Assembly (NCBI GenBank): GCA_024690695.1
Contig: JAILOS010000030.1
Location: forward strand, 1-5,335
Reading direction: 5' to 3'
Source: Oscillospiraceae bacterium
GTDB lineage: Bacteria; Bacillota_A; Clostridia; Oscillospirales; Oscillospiraceae
DNA: 5,335 nucleotides
Shown one piece after another: positions 1-5,158 of this stretch; positions within the stretch are counted from its first letter, which is position 1, and each line of letters starts with the position of its first letter. The translations under genes were made by a program, and so were the position numbers. The notes under the pieces were generated by a model. It had not been told where the DNA came from and searched no databases. It saw only the letters and a list, made by a program, of their open reading frames with translations.

Positions 1-316
1 CCTTTCCCCGCCCGGCCAGCGCCGCGGCGAGCGCGCCGTAGCTGCGCGTTTGGCCGCGGGGGATCTCCGTCAGCAGCGCCCAGACCGCCCGTTGAAAATC
101 GCTTCCGGCGGGGCGCAGCGGGGGCGTCGGCCCGGGGTCGAGCCCGGCGAAAAAACGCGCCAGCCAGCGCCGGGCCTGCTCGAAAACCGGCGGCTCAGGC
201 TCGGAAGAGACCTCCGGCGGCCCGGCCTCGTCGAAGCGCAGGCCGGTGAGCGCCTCGCCGTCGGACCGCAGCGTGATCTCGCCCAGGGGAGAAGCGACGC
301 GGCAGCGGTATTCCAC
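1..316 (-). CDS. ogt: Methylated-DNA--protein-cysteine methyltransferase (Ogt/MGMT type), N-terminal part, cut by window edge
   Basis: The first 105 residues are visible; the gene runs off the left edge. The family transfers alkyl groups from O6-alkylguanine (and O4-alkylthymine) in DNA to its own cysteine, a one-shot suicidal repair in the cytoplasm. Residues 8-28 carry the family's opening pattern, SPLGEITLRSDGEALTGLRF, the beta-rich N-terminal domain. Residues 73-96 (DFQRAVWALLTEIPRGQT followed by RSYGAL) match the start of the DNA-binding domain, where an F-x-x-x-V-W...IP-G-x-T-x-(S/T)-Y-G pattern is typical. The PCHR active-site motif and the Arg finger lie beyond the window, so activity cannot be judged. 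The start is GTG at 314-316, three bases after the MFS stop, with an AAGGAG site nine bases upstream inside the MFS gene. An operon with the transporter is therefore likely. The symbol names the family; ogt versus the Ada C-terminal domain cannot be told apart, but no Ada N-terminal domain precedes it. Confidence 0.88.
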   Translation of the reverse strand, partial: MEYRCRVASPLGEITLRSDGEALTGLRFDEAGPPEVSSEPEPPVFEQARRWLARFFAGLDPGPTPPLRPAGSDFQRAVWALLTEIPRGQTRSYGALAAALAGRGK

Positions 317-319
317 GCC

Positions 320-1666
320 TCAGCGCTCCTTCTGCAGGCGCGCCCGGCGTTCCCGTGCGGCGAAAAAGAGCGGGATGAAGGTCGCCAGGATCAGCAGCGT
401 CGAGATCAGGAACAGCACGTGCGTCGGCAGAAAGGCCTCCAGACCGTTCTCGTCGAGGATTTTGCCGTTGCCCTTGATGATGGGGTTGGCGATGAAGGGG
501 GAGACGACCCAGGGGATCAGCACGAAGAAGATGATCCGGAAGCCCTCGAACTGCCCCTTTGAATCCGCGGGGAAGAGCTCCTTCATCCACACGCTGAGCA
601 CCTGCATGAAGGTGATGTAGCCGCAGCCGAAGAAGAACAGGCCGATCAGCAGCGGCCAGTTGAGGATCGTCGTGGGGTCGATCCGCTCGGGCCGGCCGAA
701 GAGACCGATGATCCCGACGCCGACGATGCTCAGCACCACCGCGATCGCCGCGGCGGCGGCGAAGCGGCCGCGCTTGAGAAGCCGGGAGGCGGGGATCACC
801 GACAGCATGCCGAGGATCAGCGCGACGCCCTGGATGATCCCGATATCGTTCGGGGAGAAGCCGAGGTAGTAGATCATATAGTTGCCGACGTGCGGGTAGT
901 AGACGTTGAAGGCGATGAAATAGACGGCCAGCACCAGGAAGACCCACACGAGCTCTTTCCGCTTGAGCAGCTCCTTCAGGTCAAAGCCGCCGAGCAGCTG
1001 CCGGAAGAAGCCGCCCTGCCGGTTCGGCTTCAGCGTCGGCGCGTCCTTCATTGCGAAAAGGGACAGCACGCCGAAGACGATCACGAGCCCGCCCATCACG
1101 AGGAACAGACGCATATAGTTGTCGTTTTCTCCGATCAGCATACCGCCGACGACGGTGCCGATGATCGTGCCGATGATCGGCTGCGTGGCGAGCGCGGCGC
1201 CGATCGCGCTGCGGTTGGAGTCGTTCATGCGGTCGTTGAGCCAGGCGTTGAAGCCCGCGTCGTTGCCCATCGAGCCGAAGAAGCTCATCAGCGCGTCGGC
1301 GAAGACGACCGCGGTGGCGGCGAGCAGCACGAGCTTTGCGGAGCTCGCGCCCGGCCCGGCGGTGATGAACTCGGTCGTGCCGAAGAGGATCGTAAACACG
1401 CCCCAGAGAATGTAGCCGACGGCGACGAAGGGCTTGCGTTTTCCCTTCCGGTCGGAGAGCGTGCCGAAGATAAAGGTCGCCACAGTCGTGGCGATCGCCG
1501 AGATCGCGACCATCCAGGAGATGATCGTCGGGTCTTTGGCGATTTTGGCATAGACGAAGGTGTTGAACCAGGCGTTTTCCACGTTCCAGCACAGCTGGCC
1601 GATCACGCCCAGCCCCCAGACCAGCACCCAGAAGCGGACGCCGGCGCCTTTCTCTTTTCCGTTCAT
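320..1666 (-). CDS. Major facilitator superfamily (MFS) transporter, 12 membrane segments
   Basis: 448 residues, the usual MFS length. Hydrophobic stretches suggest twelve membrane helices at about 11-30, 47-68, 80-101, 110-131, 155-178, 184-205, 238-258, 270-292, 302-323, 336-357, 375-395 and 416-437, with a longer cytoplasmic loop (206-237) between the two halves. Residues 68-77 read GTLSDRKGKR, a canonical MFS motif A (G-x-L-S-D-R-x-G-x-R) between helices 2 and 3, so this is a secondary carrier of the plasma membrane. The aromatic and Asn-rich first helix (WNVENAWFNTFVY) resembles sugar/cation symporters of the GPH type, but I cannot name the substrate. The ATG at 1666 is preceded by GGGAGG eight bases upstream and by its own promoter. 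It is followed at once by the ogt-like repair gene. That link says little about the substrate; an efflux or an uptake role would both fit. Confidence 0.9.
   Translation of the reverse strand: MNGKEKGAGVRFWVLVWGLGVIGQLCWNVENAWFNTFVYAKIAKDPTIISWMVAISAIATTVATFIFGTLSDRKGKRKPFVAVGYILWGVFTILFGTTEFITAGPGASSAKLVLLAATAVVFADALMSFFGSMGNDAGFNAWLNDRMNDSNRSAIGAALATQPIIGTIIGTVVGGMLIGENDNYMRLFLVMGGLVIVFGVLSLFAMKDAPTLKPNRQGGFFRQLLGGFDLKELLKRKELVWVFLVLAVYFIAFNVYYPHVGNYMIYYLGFSPNDIGIIQGVALILGMLSVIPASRLLKRGRFAAAAAIAVVLSIVGVGIIGLFGRPERIDPTTILNWPLLIGLFFFGCGYITFMQVLSVWMKELFPADSKGQFEGFRIIFFVLIPWVVSPFIANPIIKGNGKILDENGLEAFLPTHVLFLISTLLILATFIPLFFAARERRARLQKER
326..331 (-). promoter_or_regulatory. Ribosome binding site of the ogt-like gene, inside the end of the MFS gene
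   Basis: AAGGAG on the minus strand, nine bases before the GTG at 316. It lies within the last codons of the transporter gene, so ribosomes finishing the transporter sit on the start region of the repair gene. It fixes the GTG as the start. Confidence 0.75.
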
Positions 1667-1706
1667 GTTTTTTCCCTCCCGTTACCGTGAAAAGCGGCTC
1701 GCTTTC

Positions 1707-1734
1707 ATTATAACATCCCCTGCCGAAAAGTCAC
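1707..1734 (-). promoter_or_regulatory. Sigma-70-type promoter with extended -10, for the MFS/ogt pair
   Basis: On the minus strand: -35 GTGACT (1729-1734), 16-base spacer, and a perfect -10 TATAAT (1707-1712) preceded by TGT, an extended -10. The predicted start is near 1700, giving a leader of about 34 bases with the GGGAGG site. The -35 is only fair (TGAC core), which the TGn element would compensate. Confidence 0.75.
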
Positions 1735-1764
1735 GATTTATTTGGCGAGCGGGGAGAGGCCGCT

Positions 1765-2331
1765 TCAGGCTTTTCCCCTTTCGATCTTTCGGATCATCGT
1801 ATATTCGTTGAGCAGCGTGCCGTCCGTCAGACGGATCGCGTCCGGCCGCACGCCGGTGATACGGAAGCCAAGCTTCTCGTACAGCGCGCGGGCGCGGGCG
1901 TTGCCCTCGACGAACTCGAGCTCGAGCTGCAGGAGCTGCTCGTTGGCCTCCGCGATGCGGATCAGCTCCTCCAGCAGCCGTGTGCCGATCCCCTGGCCCC
2001 AGTACGCGCGCAGCAGGGCGATCGCGACGCTGGCGCGGTGCCGGGTCTTCAGCCCCTTCGGCCAGACGATCTGGCAGTTGCCGGCCACCCGTCCCTCCAC
2101 GAGGCAGACGAGCATCGCCTCGTTGTCGGCGGCGTTGACGCGCTCGAAGAGCGCCTTTTCGCCCTCCGGCGTGTATTTGCCGCACTCCTCGGGGGTGCGC
2201 AGGATGAAATCCGTCTCGCCCGCCGACTGCCGCAGATAGGCGAGCACGCCGGGGATATCCTCTTCCCGCGGGCTGCGGATCAGGGCCTTCCGGCCGTCCT
2301 TCAGCGTATAGTCAAAAGATTCGATCAGCAT
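1765..2331 (-). CDS. GNAT family N-acetyltransferase
   Basis: 188 residues, a single GNAT domain covering the whole protein. The family moves an acetyl group from acetyl-CoA to an amine on a small molecule, antibiotic, peptide or protein N-terminus, in the cytoplasm. The acetyl-CoA pyrophosphate loop is clear: residues 101-120 include AYWGQGIGTRLL, the Q-x-x-G-x-G/A pattern of motif A, after the beta strand SVAIALL. Motif B follows at 141-156 (VEGNARARALYEKLGF), with the usual N, RA and Y-E-K-x-G-F residues. The N-terminal half (IRSPREEDIPGVLAYL) has the typical first strand and helix. The ATG at 2331 follows AGGAGAGG by six bases. The gene has its own promoter, and no clear terminator separates it from the MFS gene 98 bases downstream, so read-through is possible. 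The substrate is unknown. Confidence 0.92.
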   Translation of the reverse strand: MLIESFDYTLKDGRKALIRSPREEDIPGVLAYLRQSAGETDFILRTPEECGKYTPEGEKALFERVNAADNEAMLVCLVEGRVAGNCQIVWPKGLKTRHRASVAIALLRAYWGQGIGTRLLEELIRIAEANEQLLQLELEFVEGNARARALYEKLGFRITGVRPDAIRLTDGTLLNEYTMIRKIERGKA

Positions 2332-2367
2332 GATTTTCCTCTCCTGTTATCTTTGAAAATAGTCCGC

Positions 2368-2399
2368 GCCGCCGTCCGCCCGCGCGGAGAAGCGGCGGC
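2368..2399 (-). other. GC-rich hairpin at the 5' end of the acetyltransferase transcript
   Basis: Perfect 7-bp arms GCCGCCG (2368-2374) and CGGCGGC (2393-2399) around an 18-base loop. The predicted transcript start is about 2401, so the hairpin would cap the mRNA's 5' end. It could protect the message or tune it. Read on the plus strand the same hairpin is followed directly by TTTTGTTT and would look like an intrinsic terminator, but no plus-strand gene leads into it, so antisense termination is only a guess. Confidence 0.45.
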
Positions 2400-2407
2400 T
2401 TTTGTTT

Positions 2408-2436
2408 ATCATACTATAGCTTGCCGGAGAAAACAA
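2408..2436 (-). promoter_or_regulatory. Sigma-70-type promoter of the 1765-2331 acetyltransferase
   Basis: On the minus strand: -35 TTGTTT (2431-2436), exact 17-base spacer, -10 TATGAT (2408-2413). An overlapping TATAGT lies four bases upstream of the -10 and is a poorer-spaced alternative. Predicted start about 2401, leader about 70 bases. Confidence 0.7.
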
Positions 2437-2457
2437 CGAAAAAGCTCGCCGTCCGAC

Positions 2458-2488
2458 AAAAACCTCTCGGGGCGGCGAACCCCGGAGG
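2458..2488 (-). terminator. Second (distal) intrinsic terminator of the lipoprotein gene
   Basis: On the minus strand CCTCCGGGG pairs with CCCCGAGAGG (2480-2488 with 2463-2472; one bulged base), with a 7-base loop, and is followed by a run of five T (2458-2462). It sits only three bases beyond the first terminator, a tandem arrangement that would catch read-through before the acetyltransferase promoter. Confidence 0.65.
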
Positions 2489-2491
2489 CGC

Positions 2492-2539
2492 AAAAATCCC
2501 CCTGCGTCGAGACCTGCGCTCGACGCAAGGGGGATTTTT
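2492..2539 (-). terminator. Strong intrinsic terminator of the lipoprotein gene (symmetrical, may act both ways)
   Basis: Arms 2492-2510 and 2520-2539 pair over 19 base pairs with one bulged A at 2528 and a 9-base loop. The outer part is AAAAATCCCCC against GGGGGATTTTT, so each strand ends in a run of five T and the element could work in either direction. It begins 18 bases after the lipoprotein stop codon. Confidence 0.92.
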
Positions 2540-2557
2540 ACCGGAGGATCGCGCCGC

Positions 2558-3394
2558 TTATCCGGCGATGACCGCGAAGGTGTGCATCATATACTGGAAG
2601 CGCCGTCCGAAGCCCTCGGAGGCCTCGATGGCGTAGTGGGCCGTCGCGACGCGGCAGCCGTCGGGCGCGGGGATGATATACACCATCTGCAGCTGATCGG
2701 GCATCGTCTTGCCGCCCACGTCCGCGGACGCGTCGATGCGGATGCAGCGGCCCGCGCGCTCCAGCTCGAACGCGTCCTCCCGACGGAGGTCATACTTCAC
2801 GGACAGTTCTTCGCTGATGGCGGCGGCGACGTCCTCGGCGCTCTCAGAGCGCTTCGTTACCTCGAGATAGTTCTCGGGATTCGCGGCGTCGTCCCAGACG
2901 GAGACGAAGCGCTCGCTGTCCGCCGCGCTGAGACGCTCGAAGGATTCGTAGTCGTAGTCCATCTCGAAGCCGAGCGTGACGTTCCGGACGTGCTCGTAGT
3001 GAACGGTCTCTTCCATGCCCTCGAGCATAATGACCGCGTCGAAGCGCTCGCCGTCCTGTCTGGCCGAGGCCGCAGAGGGATCCGTGTAGAGATCCTCAAA
3101 GCCTCTGGCGCGCAGCACGCCGTCCTCGCCCGGATAATAGACCGCTCCGTCCTCGCTCTTCCAGGTCCCGTCGCCGCCGTCGGTCAGGGTCACAGCGGAG
3201 CCGTCCGCGCGGTAAGCGGTCATCGTGCCGTCGGCCTGGGCTTCGGTACCGGTTGCGGGCTCGCCCGCGGTCTCCTTCGTTTCGGAGCTTTCTTCTACGC
3301 GGCGGACCTGCCCGCAGCCGCCGAGCATCGCCGCCAGCAGCAGCACCGTCAGGACCATCGCCGTCATTCTCGTCCAATTCTTTTTGCCTTTCAT
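2558..3394 (-). CDS. Secreted lipoprotein of unknown function
   Basis: 278 residues from the ATG at 3394. The N-terminus is a type II (lipoprotein) signal: basic start (MKGKKNWTR), hydrophobic core (MVLTVLLLAAM), lipobox L24-G25-G26 and Cys27, which would be lipid-anchored on the outer face of the membrane. An acidic Glu/Thr/Ala-rich linker (about 33-56) follows. Residues 58-105 are short, Gly/Asp-rich and beta-like (TLTDGGDGTWKSEDGAVYYP). Residues 135-278 form a second domain with VTLGFEMDYDYESFER, then NYLEV, and end VYIIPAPDGCRVATAHY...RRFQYMMHTF. This pattern is reminiscent of PsbP/Mog1-like lipoprotein domains of Clostridia, but I cannot assign a family with confidence. The frame stays open to a TTG at 3613, but that codon lies in the promoter -35 box, so the longer version is rejected; AAGGAG stands eight bases before the ATG. 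It is a single-gene transcript, with its own promoter and tandem terminators. Confidence 0.82.
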   Translation of the reverse strand: MKGKKNWTRMTAMVLTVLLLAAMLGGCGQVRRVEESSETKETAGEPATGTEAQADGTMTAYRADGSAVTLTDGGDGTWKSEDGAVYYPGEDGVLRARGFEDLYTDPSAASARQDGERFDAVIMLEGMEETVHYEHVRNVTLGFEMDYDYESFERLSAADSERFVSVWDDAANPENYLEVTKRSESAEDVAAAISEELSVKYDLRREDAFELERAGRCIRIDASADVGGKTMPDQLQMVYIIPAPDGCRVATAHYAIEASEGFGRRFQYMMHTFAVIAG

Positions 3395-3578
3395 TTTGCC
3401 AACTCCTTTTCTCTTGTATGCCGTCCGCCTCCGCCGTTTGTCCGCTCCGACGGAGCCAACGCTTTTCCGCCGGGCTGACGCCGTGCCGGATCCGCCGGAA
3501 CGGCCGCGGGGATGAGCGGCGTCCGGGGACGTTTCGCTTTCGCCGAACAACCTGCGCAGGGGATCGCCCCTCTTGCTT
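3395..3578 (-). other. Long GC-rich leader (5' UTR) of the lipoprotein gene
   Basis: From the predicted start near 3578 to the ATG is about 184 bases, with no ATG on the coding strand. Local hairpins are visible: 3559-3570 (GGGG/CCCC with a 4-base loop), 3480-3504 (GCCGT and CCGG pairing, one mismatch, 5-base loop), and 3444-3456 (GCTCC/GGAGC, 3-base loop, some 36 bases before the ribosome site). I do not recognise a known riboswitch, and no terminator hairpin with a T run is present. It may be structural, translational control, or simply a long leader. Confidence 0.4.
3403..3408 (-). promoter_or_regulatory. Ribosome binding site fixing the lipoprotein start
   Basis: AAGGAG, eight bases before the ATG at 3394. 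With the lipobox at the right distance from this ATG, it rules out the longer open frame that reaches 3613. Confidence 0.85.
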
Positions 3579-3584
3579 GGAGAG

Positions 3585-3613
3585 ATTATAGCCTCCCCGC
3601 GGGCGTTTTTCAA
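3585..3613 (-). promoter_or_regulatory. Strong sigma-70-type promoter of the lipoprotein gene
   Basis: On the minus strand: -35 TTGAAA (3608-3613), 17-base spacer, perfect -10 TATAAT (3585-3590). Five of six and six of six matches to consensus make it the best promoter in the window. Predicted start about 3578. Confidence 0.85.
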
Positions 3614-3761
3614 GGGCTTTAATAAAACTTTAGGAGGTCTGCGTCCGCCGCGGGATGAGAGGAGAAGACTGCCTGCGGCAGCCCGCAGATGGGAAGGATG
3701 CCGTCATACAGGGCAACATGCGCTGAAAACAATCTGAAGCTGTTCTTTTCCTGCCCTTTCT

Positions 3762-3799
3762 ATGCGAAAGCCCGGCGCCAGGCCGGACTGCTTTTGCAT
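3762..3799. repeat. Imperfect hairpin in the gene-free stretch
   Basis: Arms 3762-3776 and 3782-3799 pair as ATGCGAAAGC with GCTTTTGCAT (one G-U) and CCGGC with GCCGG, with a 3-base bulge (3787-3789) and a 5-base loop. On either strand the T-rich part is inside the stem (TGCTTTTGC on plus, GCTTTCGC on minus), so it could be a weak terminator for the acetyltransferase at 3929-4453, or part of a decayed mobile element. Confidence 0.4.
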
Positions 3800-3804
3800 G
3801 GTAT

Positions 3805-3864
3805 AAGAGCGTCAATATGATACATAACCCATAGGAAGAGCGACAAAATGATACATACCCGACA
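3805..3864 (-). mobile_element. Two near-identical tandem repeats, possible remnant end of an IS21-type element
   Basis: On the minus strand the units 3836-3860 (25 bases) and 3805-3830 (26 bases) share GGGT(T)ATGTATCAT, then T/ATTG, T/ACGCTCTT: only two substitutions and one indel. Their period is 31 bases. The outer unit is preceded by TGTC at 3861-3864. Multiple short repeats inside an end that begins with TG are characteristic of IS21-family ends, where they bind the transposase IstA. No istA or istB gene, nor a second matching end, is in the window, so this would be a relic. A pair of operator sites is the alternative. Confidence 0.4.
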
Positions 3865-3928
3865 ACTGTCCCTTCGCTAAAGAACGCCTGACAGGACACC
3901 GGAAGAGAACCCGATAAACCGGGATCTG

Positions 3929-4453
3929 TCACTCGGAAAGATCGATCCAGTATCTTTCCAAATAAACGCCGCGCTCTTTCAAACAGACGGTCGACTCATA
4001 TTTACCGCCATTGTTCAGGATTGTTTTTCGACTTCCTTCATTTCCCTGAACACAGCATACCAAGACGTGATAAATCCCAAGCTTTTTGCATTCCGGCAGA
4101 ACGAGTTTCAGCATCTGAGTGGCGTAGCCTTTTCTTCGCTCGCTTGGACAGACGGAATAACCGATATGACCGGCATACTTCTCCAGAAACGCATTGAAAT
4201 AGTGGCGAATCTGAATGACGCCCACGATTTTGTTGTCAGATTCCCGCAAATAGATGTATTGCGTCATCGGCACAAGATCGGGAGGCGTTGTTTCGGCGCG
4301 TTTAAGCGCCTCGACCTGATCCAGCCAATCCTGAGTCCGGTCAAAACGCCGCAAGGAGCCGCAGCCGTCCATGGAGCCTCCGTACTCGAGAAACTCATTG
4401 CGGTACGCCTGTATCTGCTCATCGTATTCCATCGAGGGCGCTAAAAGTCTCAT
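3929..4453 (-). CDS. GNAT family acetyltransferase, COG3981-like
   Basis: 174 residues from the ATG at 4453. The acetyl-CoA loop is plain at 97-115: IGYSVCPSERRKGYATQML, with R-R-K-G-Y-A-T as the Q/R-x-x-G-x-G/A motif. Further on, VCCVQGNEGSRKTILNNGG (132-150) carries the conserved N and the S-x-K-x-I-x-x-N-G-G segment, and the protein closes with RYWIDL. This layout, with ECKKLGI before the last strand, matches predicted acetyltransferases of the COG3981 group, whose substrates are mostly unknown. The frame is open to a GTG at 4468, but that GTG overlaps the GGAG site (4463-4466) lying nine bases before the ATG at 4453, so the ATG is chosen. It has its own promoter. Its codons are less GC-rich than those of the left-hand genes, which fits acquisition. 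Confidence 0.9.
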   Translation of the reverse strand: MRLLAPSMEYDEQIQAYRNEFLEYGGSMDGCGSLRRFDRTQDWLDQVEALKRAETTPPDLVPMTQYIYLRESDNKIVGVIQIRHYFNAFLEKYAGHIGYSVCPSERRKGYATQMLKLVLPECKKLGIYHVLVCCVQGNEGSRKTILNNGGKYESTVCLKERGVYLERYWIDLSE

Positions 4454-4462
4454 TTGCAGTTT

Positions 4463-4466
4463 CTCC
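4463..4466 (-). promoter_or_regulatory. Ribosome binding site deciding the start of the 3929-4453 acetyltransferase
   Basis: GGAG nine bases before ATG 4453. The upstream in-frame GTG (4466-4468) overlaps it and has no purine-rich site at a useful distance. Confidence 0.65.
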
Positions 4467-4489
4467 ACAAACCAAGATTCGCAGCAATG

Positions 4490-4518
4490 ATGATAGCATA
4501 TTCTTCGCCTTCCTTCAA
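4490..4518 (-). promoter_or_regulatory. Sigma-70-type promoter with extended -10 for the 3929-4453 acetyltransferase
   Basis: On the minus strand: -35 TTGAAG (4513-4518), 17-base spacer, -10 TATCAT (4490-4495) preceded by TGC (extended -10). Predicted start about 4483, leader about 30 bases. It abuts the T-rich side of the terminator at 4522-4560. Confidence 0.75.
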
Positions 4519-4521
4519 CAA

Positions 4522-4560
4522 GAAAACCTCTCTTGCCCTTTGGCAGACAAAAGAGGTTTC
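4522..4560. terminator. Intrinsic terminator, imperfect stem, T-rich on both sides
   Basis: AAACCTCT (4524-4531) pairs perfectly with AGAGGTTT (4552-4559); inner pairs (TTG/CAA, GCC/GGC) extend the stem with a mismatch and a 3-base bulge around a CTTT loop. On the minus strand it is followed by TTTTCTTGTT, suiting the small membrane protein gene about 135 bases upstream. The other side (TTTCTTTGATGG) is weaker. Confidence 0.65.
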
Positions 4561-4580
4561 TTTGATGGATTTATTTCACT

Positions 4581-4594
4581 GTTTTGATAGAATT
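4581..4594 (+). repeat. 14-base sequence, left copy of an inverted pair
   Basis: GTTTTGATAGAATT. Its exact reverse complement lies at 5170-5183. The two bracket about 600 bases holding the G-rich array and the small membrane protein gene. No target-site duplication is visible next to either copy. Confidence 0.5.
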
Positions 4595-4600
4595 TGGCGG

Positions 4601-4669
4601 GAGGGTGCACCGCCTGTTCAGGGGGGTGCATTTCGTTTTTGGGGGGGTGCAAACGACAAAGGGGGTGCA
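4601..4669 (+). repeat. Array of four G-run + TGCA repeats at about 21-base period
   Basis: Plus-strand copies: GAGGGTGCA (4601-4609), GGGGGGTGCA (4621-4630), GGGGGGGTGCA (4641-4651), GGGGGTGCA (4661-4669). The TGCA cores are 21, 21 and 18 bases apart, about two helical turns, so a protein would meet them on one face of the DNA. The spacers between copies are unlike one another, so this is a set of sites rather than a simple tandem duplication. The first copy is inside GGTGCACC and flanked by GGCGG/CCGCC; the third is flanked by TCGTTT (4633-4638) and AAACGA (4651-4656). It could be a cluster of operator sites, or the multi-repeat end of an IS21-like element. Confidence 0.7.
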
Positions 4670-4693
4670 AAATCCGTAGAAAAATTTCTTTCA

Positions 4694-5074
4694 CTAAATA
4701 TGAAAGCTATCAGGATACAGGATCTCAGCAACAATGCTCATGAGAAAAAGATATTTAGAAGCAAGCGTAAAGAGTAAAGCCGGAATAGCAACGAGCATAG
4801 AAGTAAGTTCCTGCTTAGATTCGACTTTGGCTTTTCGCGCTTTTGAGTACTTAACAATTGCGAGAATAAGAACACCGCACCCATACGGAATCAAAGCAAT
4901 AAGAAAGGAAACAAGATAAACTATAGAAATTGCCGCGTTCGGTATCGTGGCATCTGTCATAGCGTCAATGCTTAGCATCCCATGAGAGTCGGCATAAGAA
5001 AACCAAACAGACAGAAGGATCAGAATATTGAAAGCTACTAGAATAATATGCGGGATCCAGGTTTTGCTTTTCAT
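4694..5074 (-). CDS. Small membrane protein of unknown function, three predicted helices
   Basis: 126 residues from the ATG at 5074, with GGAGG seven bases upstream; the TTG just before it in frame is not used. Hydrophobic helices lie at about 7-26, 48-74 and 92-117. A basic loop, KYSKARKAKVESK (75-87), between helices 2 and 3 and the MKSK start suggest both are cytoplasmic, with the C-terminus outside. The first outer loop (27-47) is polar and mildly acidic. I recognise no family; no enzyme motif, Cys pair or lipobox is seen. It is clearly more AT-rich than the left-hand genes. It has its own promoter and hairpin terminators on both sides, so it looks like a single-gene transcript. It could be an accessory or toxin/immunity-like membrane protein, but nothing in the sequence proves this. 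Confidence 0.75.
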   Translation of the reverse strand: MKSKTWIPHIILVAFNILILLSVWFSYADSHGMLSIDAMTDATIPNAAISIVYLVSFLIALIPYGCGVLILAIVKYSKARKAKVESKQELTSMLVAIPALLFTLASKYLFLMSIVAEILYPDSFHI

Positions 5075-5081
5075 CAAGCTG

Positions 5082-5086
5082 CCTCC
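5082..5086 (-). promoter_or_regulatory. Ribosome binding site of the small membrane protein
   Basis: GGAGG seven bases before ATG 5074; it favours this ATG over the adjacent TTG and supports the gene being real. Confidence 0.75.
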
Positions 5087-5128
5087 GATATGAGTGCATA
5101 AGTTAATTGAATTCCTATATGTAAACAG

Positions 5129-5157
5129 ATATTACCATTATTATGACATTAAAACAA
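5129..5157 (-). promoter_or_regulatory. Sigma-70-type promoter with extended -10 for the small membrane protein
   Basis: On the minus strand: -35 TTGTTT (5152-5157), 17-base spacer, -10 TAATAT (5129-5134) preceded by TGG (extended -10). Predicted start about 5122, leader about 48 bases. The -35 is also the T-rich tail of the hairpin at 5159-5195. Confidence 0.65.
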
Positions 5158-5158
5158 G

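Larger units (their letters stand above)
3614..3928. other. Gene-free stretch of about 310 bases with mobile-element-like debris
   Basis: Between the lipoprotein promoter and the stop codon of the acetyltransferase at 3929 there is no convincing gene. A 100-codon open frame on the minus strand (3630-3932) has no family pattern, overlaps the neighbouring stop codon and runs through the repeats, so it is treated as chance. The stretch holds the hairpin at 3762-3799 and the tandem repeats at 3805-3860. A short GC hairpin at 3911-3924 (CCCG/CGGG, 6-base loop), read on the minus strand, is followed by TTCTCTT and is at best a poor terminator for the acetyltransferase. Confidence 0.6.

Noticed and set aside
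890..1690. 266-codon plus-strand frame opposite the MFS gene
   Set aside because: A shadow of GC-rich third positions in the transporter gene: very rich in Asp, Glu, His and Arg with no domain.
1750..1767. Small stem AGCGG/CCGCT after the 1765-2331 acetyltransferase stop as a terminator
   Set aside because: Only five base pairs and no T run on the minus strand (CGCCAAATAAATCG follows).
2582..3478. 298-codon plus-strand frame opposite the lipoprotein gene
   Set aside because: It is antisense to a gene with promoter, signal peptide and terminator, and has no recognisable pattern.
3395..3613. N-terminal extension of the lipoprotein by 73 residues from a TTG
   Set aside because: The TTG lies in the -35 box, the extension is Arg/Gly/Ser-rich, and it would bury the lipoprotein signal. 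The ATG at 3394 has a good ribosome site.
3630..3932. 100-codon minus-strand frame through the gene-free stretch
   Set aside because: It runs through the tandem repeats and hairpin, overlaps the acetyltransferase stop, lacks a family pattern and has a Ser/Cys/Arg-rich make-up typical of non-coding frames.
4601..4669. CRISPR array
   Set aside because: The repeated units are about 9-11 bases and the period about 21, far below CRISPR repeat and spacer lengths, and no cas gene is present.
4454..4777. 107-codon plus-strand frame across the promoter, terminator and G-rich array
   Set aside because: It covers well-supported regulatory elements on the opposite strand and its middle is only the repeat read in frame.
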